Origin: Nephromyces sp. MM_2019
Lineage: Eukaryota > Apicomplexa > Aconoidasida > Nephromycida
NCBI GenBank assembly: GCA_015657535.1
Contig: JADHZB010001610.1
Location: 9,905-46,116, forward strand
Direction of reading: 5' to 3'
DNA: 36,212 nt
In this document: one piece after another, positions 21,642 to 32,396 of the stretch
Numbering within the stretch: the first letter of the stretch is position 1
Layout of the letters: each line of letters opens with the position of its first letter
Translations under genes and position numbers: made by a program
Notes under the pieces: generated by a model
Database searches by the model: none
What the model saw: the letters and a program-made list of their open reading frames with translations, nothing else
Told to the model about the DNA's origin: nothing

Positions 21642-24600
21642 ATGAAAAAGAACAAGCACAGCCAGGCTACTTCATCGAAGAAGCAACAAGTGGGTATTGA
21701 GTGCTGCAGTTTTTGATAATTTATTATGAGGAAGTAGAAAAAATAACAATTTTTTCCTTTAGATTTTCTTCCAAGGTTGTAAGAGGGGAGAAATGCGCTA
21801 GAAAAGAGTTTCTTGTTTTGAGCTACTAGCAATTTCGATGTAGTTTGTTCTGCATGCATTGATATGTTGTGTTTCTTGTGTGTAATATGGTTTTTTTTGA
21901 AGGTTTTTTATCAGTGAAGAAAAGATGGGATATCTAATCTCTCAACTAGCGTTGAGAACTTCCAAAAATGTGAATAGGCTGGGAGCTAGCAGCTTTTAAA
22001 AAGTCCAACTGTCTTTGTAGGATTTTTCCTTTTTTTAGGTTTTTTTTTGCATCTAATTTCTTGTAGCTTCTTGCAATTGGTTGTATGTACATTGATCGGC
22101 AAGGTCTTAGTATTCATATCTTTTCAACTGCTTCCCTCAGAACACGTGCCGGAACGGCCAGAAGTGTGGTGGTAATCAAGCATGGGAGTTTTCCCGTTTC
22201 CTTGAGGTTAATGGCCTCTACATGGAGGAGATTGTTCCAGATGGGAACTGTCTGTTTCGAGCTTTTGCCGATCAGTTGTTTAGGAATCCAATGCTTCATT
22301 TTCATGAGAGAAAGCTGGCGGTAGGTTTTTTTCTGTTCGTAACTGATGAAGAGGGGAAAAGATGTGAAAATGTATGTAAAATCTTCAAAAAAGTAGCAGA
22401 TTTAGCTTCTTTAATAGAATGAGTAGCCTCCAATTTCTGACTTTAAAAGTAAATCATTCCAAACGTTGCAGTTTCTCGCAACAAATTTGCTGCTGTGCGA
22501 TTATGCGATGATAGGTTTCCTGCAATCAAAGCGTGGCTCCTCTGATCCCTTTATCTCGTGTATACCCTCTATTGCAGGCCTTTCAGGGGAAAACGGCAAC
22601 ATGAAGTAGTAATCAATTAGGGCATGCCGAAACTGCAGCTCTTCTTCATGGGACTGGATACATACGAGTGTTTGTAGCTTTTATGAGTATCATATTGACA
22701 TTTTTTAGGTGAAGAAGCTTGTGTGTGCCAAAAAAAAGGGAAGAAAATGCTGTTTTGAATGATAATATTGTGCAGCTTAATAGGCTGAAGCTTGGTGGGT
22801 TGTAGATTGTAGGCCTATAAAGCGTAATGCGGTTCATATCCTAGTATTTAGAGAGGATGAGGGGGGGGGTTTATGTGCTGAGACTGATGCAGTTTAGAGA
22901 GTTAAGTTTACAGTGGTGTGTATAGTTGTGTGTGTACATATATGCCTATATATGTCTCTATGTATATCTGCGTATAGATATATATAACTATATATATTTG
23001 TGCTTGCCTCATATTCTGAAATTTACTGTTTGTGTGAGCATATGAGCTCTATATATGTGTGAGCCCTGTGTGAGTGTGAGCTTATTAGCTCTGTGTAAGT
23101 GTGAGAGTGAACTCTATATGTGTATGAGTTCTTTATATGTGTGAGTTCTGTGTGTTTATGTCTTCCTGTCTATCAAGTGGTGTGGGTCTCTGTGAGTCTG
23201 TGTGTGTGCAAATTCATCATTCTTTCAGATATTTTTAACCCTCTATATCTTGTAGGTGAAATACCTTCATAAACATCGCTCTGAATTTGAGTCTTTCATT
23301 GAAGATGATGAGCCCTTTGAAAAGTATTCTGCACGGTAAAGAATGTGTTGTTTGGTGCAATTTTGTGCACCCAAAGTTTAGTAGGGAAATCATGTGTGTA
23401 GCTGAAATGAATTTTTGTATAGTGATGAAGAAGATGCAAGTTTATGCATAAAAGCTAATCTTTTAGGTAATCCAATTGCTTTTAGAAATCAACCTTTTTC
23501 TGGAAAAGACTTGGTATTTCTTCCGTCATCAAGTTGAAGCATTTTTAGTTTTTTGGCATTTTAGCCGATTTTTCGGAATTTTTTGGTATTTCTGGAGTGG
23601 AGTTATGTATGTGTAGAGTTTGTTGGTGTGTAAGTAGAGTCTCTTGATGTGTATGGAGCTCCAGTGTGTATGCAGTATCTCTTGGTGTTTGAGTAGAATC
23701 TCTTGCTGTGTCTAGAGCTCCAGTGTGTGAGTAGAATCTTTTTGTATGTGAATAGAGTTTCTTGGTGTGTATACAACTCCAGTGTGTGAGTAGAGTTTCT
23801 TGGTGTGTGAATAGAGTTTCTTGGTGTGTATGGAGCGCCAGTGTGTGTGTAAAGTTTCTTGGCCTGTGTGTAGAGTTTCTTGGTGTGTATATAACTCCAG
23901 TGTGTGAGTAGATTCTCTTGGTGTGTATGAAGCACCAGTGTGTGTGCGTTGCACACCTTTTACTTGTGCATATGTTGATTGGTAGGGCTTCCAGGTAACT
24001 GTCTGCGCTCATATTTTAACGATATATACACACTCTTGGATGTGCATTACGAGGCCGTACGCGTCTAAGCTTTGGGTCTTAAGCTTAAATTAGTACACAT
24101 GACTTCTTCAATATGAAAGCGTTGCTGTGATTAATCTTTTGCCCAGATATATAGTAGAGTTCTCGTTAACTACATACACACACACTGCCTACAGAATGAT
24201 GAGGGATTCCATCTGGGGTGGCCATCTGGAGTTACAAATGCTTAGCCTTTGCCATGAGGTTATTCTATTATGTGTGAGCTTCACTAATGCTTGGATTGAG
24301 TTCATACTTTAAATCGCTTGCTTCTTAATGTATACGAAGATATGCTTGCACCTTGGTGTGTGTGAAGATATGATTGTACCTTGGTGTGTGTGTAACGGTA
24401 TCATTCAAGCTTGATATATATCTCCCGAAACATCAGTGAACCTTGTGTATGCGAAGACCCCAATGTAGTCTGCTGTGCGTGTTACTTTTAATGACTCGCT
24501 ATCTTACTCATGCTTCAAGTTGTTAGGAGTGGCTTACCTAGTATATTCTGCATTAATAGATCTTTAATGAGGAGGAAGATACTGTAGTACAATCTCGCAC

Positions 24601-27600
24601 ATGCACACACACACTCATACTGTCATGTTAAAGATCTGCTTGAGACGATGTTTCAAAGGCTTCACTCTGTACTGTGGATGTGAAGACGTTTTTCATCTCA
24701 TCAGAAGTAGCACTATTGATGATTGTGCGTATAGATGAGAAACTAGTCTTTTCCTTAGTGATTCACTGATTAAAGATGCTATTTCACTGATAAACACACA
24801 GCTTTTGTTTCGAAAGCTTTGTAGCTGTGTTTTGCGTGGGCATCTGTTTTGTGTGTACATTGGCTTTGTGTGTGCATGATCTATGGGTGAAGTAGCTGAG
24901 TTTAGAGCTGGTATGTATGTGTGTTTTGTTAGTTATGGTTCACTGTATGATGTGATCCCCACGTTTGCATCGATAGGTTATATATGTTTTTCGGATTCAA
25001 AGACGTGTGTGTATGTGTGTATCTGTGTTTTAAGGTCAACGTTGCTCTGCATCACGAAGATGGTAGCCCTATCTACTTCCTATCTAATTTCCCTGATAGC
25101 GCACCGTGTGTGCAGCTGTCTTATCACGATGGAGTAAGCTATTTATATGCTGTCTTTCCAGATTTAGCTTAAGTAAGGTGTGTCTTGGTGTGTGCGTGTA
25201 TGTATGCTCGACTGTATCTGTGTGTATGTATGCCCGTGTGTATGTTCCATTATGTTTTTGTGTTGGGCTATGTTTCTGTTGGAGTGTAGGTGTGTATGCG
25301 TACGTTTGGATGTGTGTATATTCGACTGTGTATGTTTGACTATTCTCGATTGTGCCTGTGTTTGCATGCATGTGCTTTGTGCGTGTGTATGCGTGTAACT
25401 GTGCGTTTATGTTGGACTGTATTTGTGTTTGCCTGCATTTGTGTGTGTGTATGATTAACTGTGTCTTGTGTGTGTTTACCTCTGCTCGACTGTGTGTTTG
25501 CTTCAGTACCTCCTCTTGTTTTCACTGCAAGTTCTTCCAATTAATCACATTAATCCCATCGGAATCGCCTTTTGTTCTTCTTCTTCATAAACAGCGATTT
25601 GTTTCTGCAGATTCATGCAAAACGGTGAAAAACCTTCTGCATCTTCGTAGCTTTTACACGCGCTCTCTTTGTCATCTTCCTCTGATACTTGATTATAGCT
25701 TCTGCTTTGATTTGAGTGTACCTACACCCTCCATGGAGATGTAGATGCTCGTTTTATAGGTAGCCTATACCCTCCAGTTTCTTCCCGCTTTTTCTCCCTC
25801 TTCGTATAATATTTATGTCTTGATGGCTTCCTTCTGCAGCAACACTATAACAGCATACGCACACACACAAAAGTTAATACTAGGGCTGACATGAACCCTT
25901 TGCTTGAAGCCCTCCTCTCATTGAATGATATAAGGCAGCTTATCCATCCAGCAGACGCTGACGATTCCGCAGATGCAACGGTAGTAGAGATTGCGTGGGC
26001 TTTTAGAGCGTATGGGGTGTGCTTGTTTGGTGGAGGCACGTGTGTGTGTGAGCGGTATGTGTGTCTGTGAGTAACATTTGTTTATGCCTGTACATCTGTA
26101 TCTATCTCTCTCCATCTCTCTGTGTTTGTCTCCGTATATATGTGCGTGTATGTATCTTTTTTTTTCTGTGTCTCATTCTCTATATGCTTCTCTGCCTGTG
26201 AGTGTCTCTGCATCTGTTTCTTTCCTGCAAAACTGGTGTTCCTGTGTGTACGACTACCACAACACATGCTGACATATTCCCTCATTATCTCAACTTATAT
26301 AGCCCCCCTATCCCTCATCTCTATGCAGACTAATGAGCGGAAAGGCTCAGTGGATGAAAAGAGAGAGAGAGATCAAGCTGAAACGGGAGTTCCTCGTGAT
26401 GATAAAGTTGATGCACACGCCTCTCCAAGGGGTGTAAGTACGCCCCCATTATCACATACGGTTGTATCGCATTCTCAGGCTTTGAAGCAAGGAGGTCATA
26501 TGGAAGATGGGGCCATTGCTAAGGAAGATCCTCTGTGTGTTCCTTTTTCCTCCTGTCACAAGCAGGTGAAATATTCAGTCACTGATGCTATACGACGTGG
26601 CCTGTTATCTTCATACAGTGGCTGCGCATCTCACACACATATCCTACAGAGCCTGTATCATCTCCTACCGTGTGCAAAATCAGCTGATTTTATTTGTGCC
26701 CGACTTCGGCCAGGTTTGCTTAGCATAAGCCCCCTCTTTTTCTTGACTCCTGGTCACTATAATACTCGCATAACAGCGGATTTCAAGATACTCACTTCGA
26801 AGAAGATGCTAGGAAGGAGGGGTTCTCCAAAGAACTTTCCATTGTGTGATTCCTCCACCGGTTATGATCATCGGAATCTTGAAGATAGTCTTGGCTCTCG
26901 TTATGGATACAGTGATAATAGAAGCGTTAGAAGTAAGGTAAGCGATCATTCCAGTGTGAAACGTGAGGTTACTCTTCCGCTGGAGCTTAGTATCTAGGTT
27001 TACCAATGGTTGTGGAACCGTGATTTCCTGTATGACTCTCATTCTTTGAGTAGTGTTGATGTGCTCACTGTGCGCTTAGTGGTGAAATCGTGTTAGCTGG
27101 TGGCTTTCATCATGCTGGGAGCCTTCTTCTTCATCTCCGCCCACACCTAGCATTTAGTCTCCTCATTTTAGTGGGCTATGACTGTCTGTGTGCATATGGC
27201 TGCTTTCCATTAGTCAGGCCTTGGTTTTCATCTCCGTTTTCTTACTTGTCTTCATCATCGTCCGGAGTTTTATCTTCTTTATCTTCGTCATGCTCATCTT
27301 CATATTTTCCAGTTTTTATCTTCATTTTCTTCTAGTTTTCTCCTTTTTATCTTCATCTCTTCCTAGTCTTCATCTGACTCTCCCGCCCTCTTCACCTTTG
27401 TCCTCCTTACTTCTTGGCTTCATCTTCTTCCTGTCGTTTTTGTAAAAATCGTCAGACTTTTTTAAACTGCCATCTACATGCTTGCCAGCTTGTTTCAACT
27501 GTTTAAAGAAAACGTCTAAAAAATACAACAGATACTGCAATTTTAGCGAGTTCACCTTGTAATGAGTTTAATGAGCACACTTCGCACACAACCGAAAAGA

Positions 27601-30598
27601 AGAAGTTTACTCTCCTTCCAAACACCTCTGTTTCTTTTAGGGTGAAGTCTCTATCCAAGAGGAATTCGCAGTCCCCTTCTCAGAACTCTCAAAGGTTTGC
27701 GCTTCCCCTCCCCTACACACAGAAAAAATAAGAAACTCCCCACCCCCCAATCCCCCCCAACCACCACAGAAATTGCATTCAAATACCTCTTCAACCCTTA
27801 AATCCGCCTCAAATAGAGGAACTTCTGGTACCCACCAAACTGTATCCCGCTCCATCGCCCAAACCCCCCAACAACACCCCCCTGAAAATATCTCTTCCCC
27901 CACCCCAACCACCGAATCTCTACCCCAAAGCCCATCAGCTTCCCCCCAGACCCCCAAACCCCCTAATAACACTCCCAAATCCTCCACTCAAACCCCCCAA
28001 CACCCTACCAACACCCCCAAATCCCCCACCCATACCCCCTCACAATTTGCACAGTCTACTCCCGCCCCCCTCTCTATTTTTCACCCATTTATGAATGATT
28101 TTTTGCTGCTTTTGAGGAACCGTCATTTCAATGCCCCCCACACCTTTTCGTCGTCCTCCATTCTCCCTCCTCATGAGCTATGGAATGGAATGAAGATAAG
28201 CGATGGAGATTTCTGGGATTCCATGCTATTCACTTCACACACGCTTTCAGCTTCTCGACATTTGAATCCTCTAATACCACATGCTAGCCTAGATAAGCCC
28301 TCAGTGAGCAGATCACATGATCAACACGCAGACTATAATGAGGAAACATCACAGGTTAGCTCGTCGGTGAGTGAGCATCTCGTAGTATCTGCAGTGGAAA
28401 ATGAGAAGCCTTCAACTTTCTCTTTTAAAATCCCTGAATTTGATGCTTTTTCCAAGTACAACGAGGATCGTGCGTATGTGTGTGAAAATCTGAATGATTG
28501 CGGCAGGAATACACTCCCGAGATCATGGTGGAGTTACCCCTCTTTCCAGCTTTATGTGTCTGAAGAGTATGAGTTTGAGGAGGAAACTTCCAGCGAACAC
28601 ACTGGTGTGTAAGGAGAAACGTACTACTAGAAACCCCAAGCACACACACGAAACTTAACGCAGTAGGCAATTTGAGCTTGTAAGAGTGAAGCAGCTGCTT
28701 TAGGGGCTTCTCGTTCTATTGCACTGGTCGCTTGTGTCTATTGTGCGTGTGTGCTTACCTTCATATGTGTGTGCTATCTATGTATGTGTCTATGTATGTA
28801 TCTATGTATGTGTATTTGTGTGTGTGTGTGTGTGTGTATGTGCATGTAATCTATGTATGCCTTATCTGTGCGTTACCTATGTGAGTTCTTCTGTGTGTGT
28901 GTTATCTATGTGAGTATTTTTCTCTGTTATTTGTGTATGCTGTCTGTTTGTATGTCACCTTCGTATGGGTTTACTGTATGTTTTTTTTGTGTGTTTTCTC
29001 TGCTTCATGCCGTCTTGACTCCCTCTCCCTAACTGTGTGTTTGTGTGTGTTCATTTTACCCTCTCTTTCTTCATTAGTTTCTTCACACATCTCGAGGCAA
29101 GTAGTAGTGTCATCAGTTTATATCGTAGATTCTTGCGGATTCCTCTATTTTCCTAGAAAATCACGAATAAAGTGGTTTTTTATCTTTACTTTTAGGAGGA
29201 GAAGTCGGCGTAGAAGTCGCAAAATCAACTGAAACTAGCGCACAAAGTCGCTCCGCTCCTCCCTCTTCATTGCCAGAAAGTTCACGGCAAAAGCATAAAA
29301 AAGAAAAGTTTAATGTTCGAAAAGAAAAGAAGTTGCAAAGGTAAGACACCTGTTGAAGCAGGGTATTTAGTAAGGAAAATATTAGAATAAAAGGCAGAAA
29401 ACTTGACATCTTCATCATCTTCTCCTCGTTTTATAGCAAATTTGAGTTCTCGTATACATTTCCTCCTTTTTCATCTTTTTTGATGAAAAATCAAGTAGGA
29501 AACACGATTTTCCTTTGATTTATTGGGGAAAGCAGCAGATTTTGCAGGAAGGATATTTTATTTTTACAGGTAGAAGGGGAAAGGTAGAGTGTATGTACAC
29601 ACACACAAACACACGGGATTGGAATATAAATGGTGAAGATATGTGGAATAGGTGGGAACACACACATGCACACAATGGATCGGGATATAATGATGAGCTT
29701 ATATGGAAGAAGTATATGCACACATAGGATAACAACGTAAATGATGTCACTATGTAGAATAGATACGCCCAAACACAATTAAAAGGCTTAATTCTATATG
29801 AATCAAGCGGACGCAAACACACACATACGTGCGCAAACGTACACAAACGTACACGCACGCACACACACAATTAGCTGACTTTAACATACCGGAGCAGCTC
29901 AGCATACGAGACACGGAATTATGCATTCCAAATATGATCATCTACAAACGCAATACATACGCCCGTTCACGCACACGCTGCATAACAGTATATAAAAGAT
30001 AAATTGAAGCAATGAAATCACGTTACACTAATAGGTGCAGAATAAACACACGCCACTGAAGAGTAATCGAAGCCCATTCTGTGTAGGGCAGCGAATACGT
30101 TTTCATACATCTTCCACCTCAGCAGGCTTTATGTACATCCCCCCGCCTCCACACTTTTGCTGTGTGTGTGCTTTTATTCCGTGTTTGTATCTGTGTGTGT
30201 GCATGTGTGCGTGTGCACGTGAGTTTTGATTCGTGCATCTTCCACTTCAACCAACTGTATACGCATACCCACATATCCACAATTCTTCTGTGTGTGTTTC
30301 GTGCTTCCTGGGAAAGCAATCATTGCAATTTGAAGCCTGAAGATACTGCTGTATATACACCTGGAATTGCTCATTAACTGCTCCTTTCAGAGAGTTGAAT
30401 CGAAGGGAGAAACGTAAAACCAACAGACAGGTAGCCACCGACAGCGTGGATAGTAGCAAGACACACACACCTGCCAATCCTGCATCGAAGTATCTCGAAC
30501 CTTTGGCATCTTCAAGAAAGCCTGATACTACGAAAGGAGCAGCCAACAACACAGGACCAGTGGAAAATGGCAAGAAAAAGAGTATCCGCTTTATCTAG
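21642..30598 (+). CDS. OTUD3: OTU-domain deubiquitinase, OTUD3-like (10 exons)
   Basis: Exons are 21642-21689, 22141-22320, 23256-23335, 24195-24258, 25035-25133, 25840-25980, 26329-26937, 27641-28604, 29196-29340 and 30391-30598. They total 2538 nt (845 aa) and every junction matches in phase. The OTU domain spans about 30-170: PDGNCLFRAFADQL at 49-62 with catalytic Asp50 and Cys53, IEDDEPFEKY at 91-100, WGGHLELQ at 110-117, then LSYHDGQHYNS with catalytic His159. The IEDD.PFEK and SYHDG.HYNS strings are typical of OTUD3 and plant OTU7. Such enzymes cleave ubiquitin chains in the cytosol. After it come a possible UBA-like stretch at about 285-331 (weak), a Pro/Thr/Ser-rich tract from exon 8 and a Lys/Arg-rich end, also seen in OTUD3. 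The tail (about 670 aa) is far longer than usual. The first exon is short and the least certain. Exon 7 could contain an optional 63-nt intron (26714-26776). Confidence 0.87.
22900..23220. repeat. TG/TA-rich repeat in OTU intron 2
   Basis: A TATATG-rich part (22920-23000) is followed by several GTGTGAGCTCTGTGTGAG-type units. It lies wholly in the intron 22321-23255 and reads UG-rich in the transcript. Confidence 0.7.
23590..23950. repeat. Minisatellite in OTU intron 3
   Basis: About a dozen degenerate copies of AGAGTTTCTTGGTGTGTATG, alternating with TCCAGTGTGTGAG, give a basic step of about 20 bp and a higher-order step of about 60 bp. It lies in intron 23336-24194. The antisense strand stays open over 155 codons of His/Thr-rich repeats; this is a shadow. 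Confidence 0.85.
25170..25500. repeat. TG-rich repeat in OTU intron 5
   Basis: Degenerate GTGTGTATGT and TCGACTGTGT units fill most of the first half of intron 25134-25839. Several short frames on both strands result from the repeat. Confidence 0.75.
28735..29070. repeat. TG-rich repeat in OTU intron 8
   Basis: CTATGTATGTGT units and a pure (TG) run at about 28819-28837 lie in intron 28605-29195, UG-rich in the sense strand. The frames here are Cys/Val-rich repeat translations. Confidence 0.75.
29590..30235. repeat. CA tracts then TG tracts in OTU intron 9
   Basis: Within intron 29341-30390 the plus strand has CA-rich segments at 29597-29615, 29658-29675 and 29805-29870, then a TG-rich segment at 30158-30225. 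The opposed arms could pair in the transcript. Confidence 0.65.
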
Positions 30599-32396
30599 TG
30601 TGTGTGTTTGAGAGCTTCTGAGTCTAATGTGTGTGGACTTGTGTTCTACTTTGAGTGAGCCTGTATTGTAGTGTGACATTTTGTGTTTAATGTGTGTGAG
30701 CTCGTTTTACGCAGTGTGTGTGTGAGCTCTTCTCACTTAGTGTGTGTAAACTTACTCGTAATGTTTAGCTACTCCCAATTTGCATTGGATGGAAGATAAA
30801 ATGTGTGTTTGCCTTAGTTACTAATGAATAATCTTCAACTTACGGGCCTAGTCTACTTTTCAATGAAAAATCAGGGCAAGTCTATGCTAGCATATTTGTA
30901 GTGTATGAGCACTGCCTTGGATACACCTGGAGTGTGTTGCTCTCTTATCTGTATACTTGTGTGTGTTCTAGGGCAGCTGTGTGTGGATCAGAGTCGGTTT
31001 GTGTGTGTGAATGTCAGTGTGCGTGTGTGCACGCCATCTTGCCTGTCTGCATACATCATCTTGCATGTATTTACACCGACTTGCCTGCATGCACACACCA
31101 ACTATCCAGGCTGCATATATGACATTTCCTGCGTGCACACACCATCTTGACTGCGTGCGCACACCGTCTTGTCTGTGCACCAGCGGTGTATGTACACCCC
31201 ACGCTATAGATGCTCTGCATAATTTTCACGTTCTGACAGCTTCCACTTATCCAATGCCTGTGAAAGCCTAGCATTTCCTCACTAATGTTCCAATTTACTG
31301 AGATTTTTGGGTTTTCTTGAAGAATTTACTATCATTCTACAGGTTGCATAGTACATGTATGTGTATGCGTATGTGTGTGTCTCTATTTGTATCTCTGTGT
31401 GCGTCTTTCTGTGTATCTCCGCATGTCTCTGTGTATCTCTTTGTGTGTGTATCTCCGCATGTCTCTGTGTATCTCTTTGTGTGTGTATCTGTTTGTGTGT
31501 GTGCCACGGTTGCTAAGTATATAGGAGCGATCGCTAGAGGTTCCTATTCTTGTCCATGCTTGAGCTACTCATTATTCCTTTCGTCGCTGTAGATACAGTA
31601 CTTACATCGACTTGCTATAGAGCTTCTCACTAAATCAGGGTTATCTTTATTGAAGATACTCCCTTGATCGCTGACTTCCGATGCGATGATTGCTAAGGGC
31701 TGCAATAACGCTGATTTGTGTGTGCGTTTTTCCAGTAGGTAACATGCAGGACTGTATGTGTGTAGGGTGTGTATGTGCGTGTGTAAGTTGAAGTACATCA
31801 GTGCTCGCCTAAGGAAACATGCATGCATCTGGGGGTTTTTGGCAGGATTTGAGGATGTAAGCGACCGACTGGTGGGCTTTTTAAGATGCGTACCTGTCTG
31901 TGTTCTTGGAGGTATATGTGCGTGTGTTTGTGCCTATGCGTCTTTTTTTGTGAAGGTGTAAATGTGTGTGTGTAGCTATTCAATGAGTCTTGATATGATG
32001 GAATTTCATCAGATCCTTCTGCTATTCGATTGAGTGATATCATCCGGAAGAATAAGTAGCCTTCATTCGAAGTGAGTGCTTGAGGCTATCCCCAGCAATA
32101 GAACCCTTTGTAGCATCCAGAAGTAAAGAGTTTCACACATATACACACAAACACACACACACACACATTCCCTCTTATCCCACACAGTGAAGAGAGAAGC
32201 CACATATTAACGAATTACACGCAAATCGATCAATAAACGCACACACATACAAATTGATGATGGTAGTTGAGTACGCACACTTACATACCCACGTTAAGCT
32301 ACCTTTAGGATATTGAAAGAACTTTCAAATGTTTTAGTGAAGCTTCAGGTTTCAGAGTGACTTATCAAACCTCTTCCTCTTTCTCCTGCAGTTTCA
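30599..32396. other. Convergent spacer between OTU and heme lyase genes
   Basis: No gene seen. It holds TG repeats with TGTGTGAGCTC units just after the OTU stop (30599-30760), a repeat of CATCTTGCCTG/TGCACACACC units (31030-31180), an exact 36-bp duplication (31413-31484), a TG tract (31755-31790) and a CA tract (32133-32167). The two 3' UTRs must lie here. Confidence 0.5.
31413..31484. repeat. Exact 36-bp tandem duplication
   Basis: Two identical copies starting GTATCTCCGCATGTCTCTGT, at 31413-31448 and 31449-31484. Their identity, unlike the decayed repeats around them, suggests recent slippage. Confidence 0.9.

Noticed and set aside
22780..22850. GGTTCATATCC resembling a tRNA B box
   Set aside because: No A box at the right distance and no acceptor stem; it lies in OTU intron 2.
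23545..24012. 155-codon minus-strand frame of Thr/His repeats (THQETL, HTHWS)
   Set aside because: It is the antisense of a minisatellite inside OTU intron 3; two other frames of the same repeat are also open.
26122..26328. ATG at 26122 as the start of a separate gene
   Set aside because: The stretch is a Cys/Phe/Val-rich repeat and pyrimidine-tract translation just before the exon 7 acceptor (CTATGCAG).
27090..27445. Hydrophobic Phe/Ser/Leu-rich frames
   Set aside because: They come from T/C-rich sequence with TCATCTTC units inside OTU intron 7.
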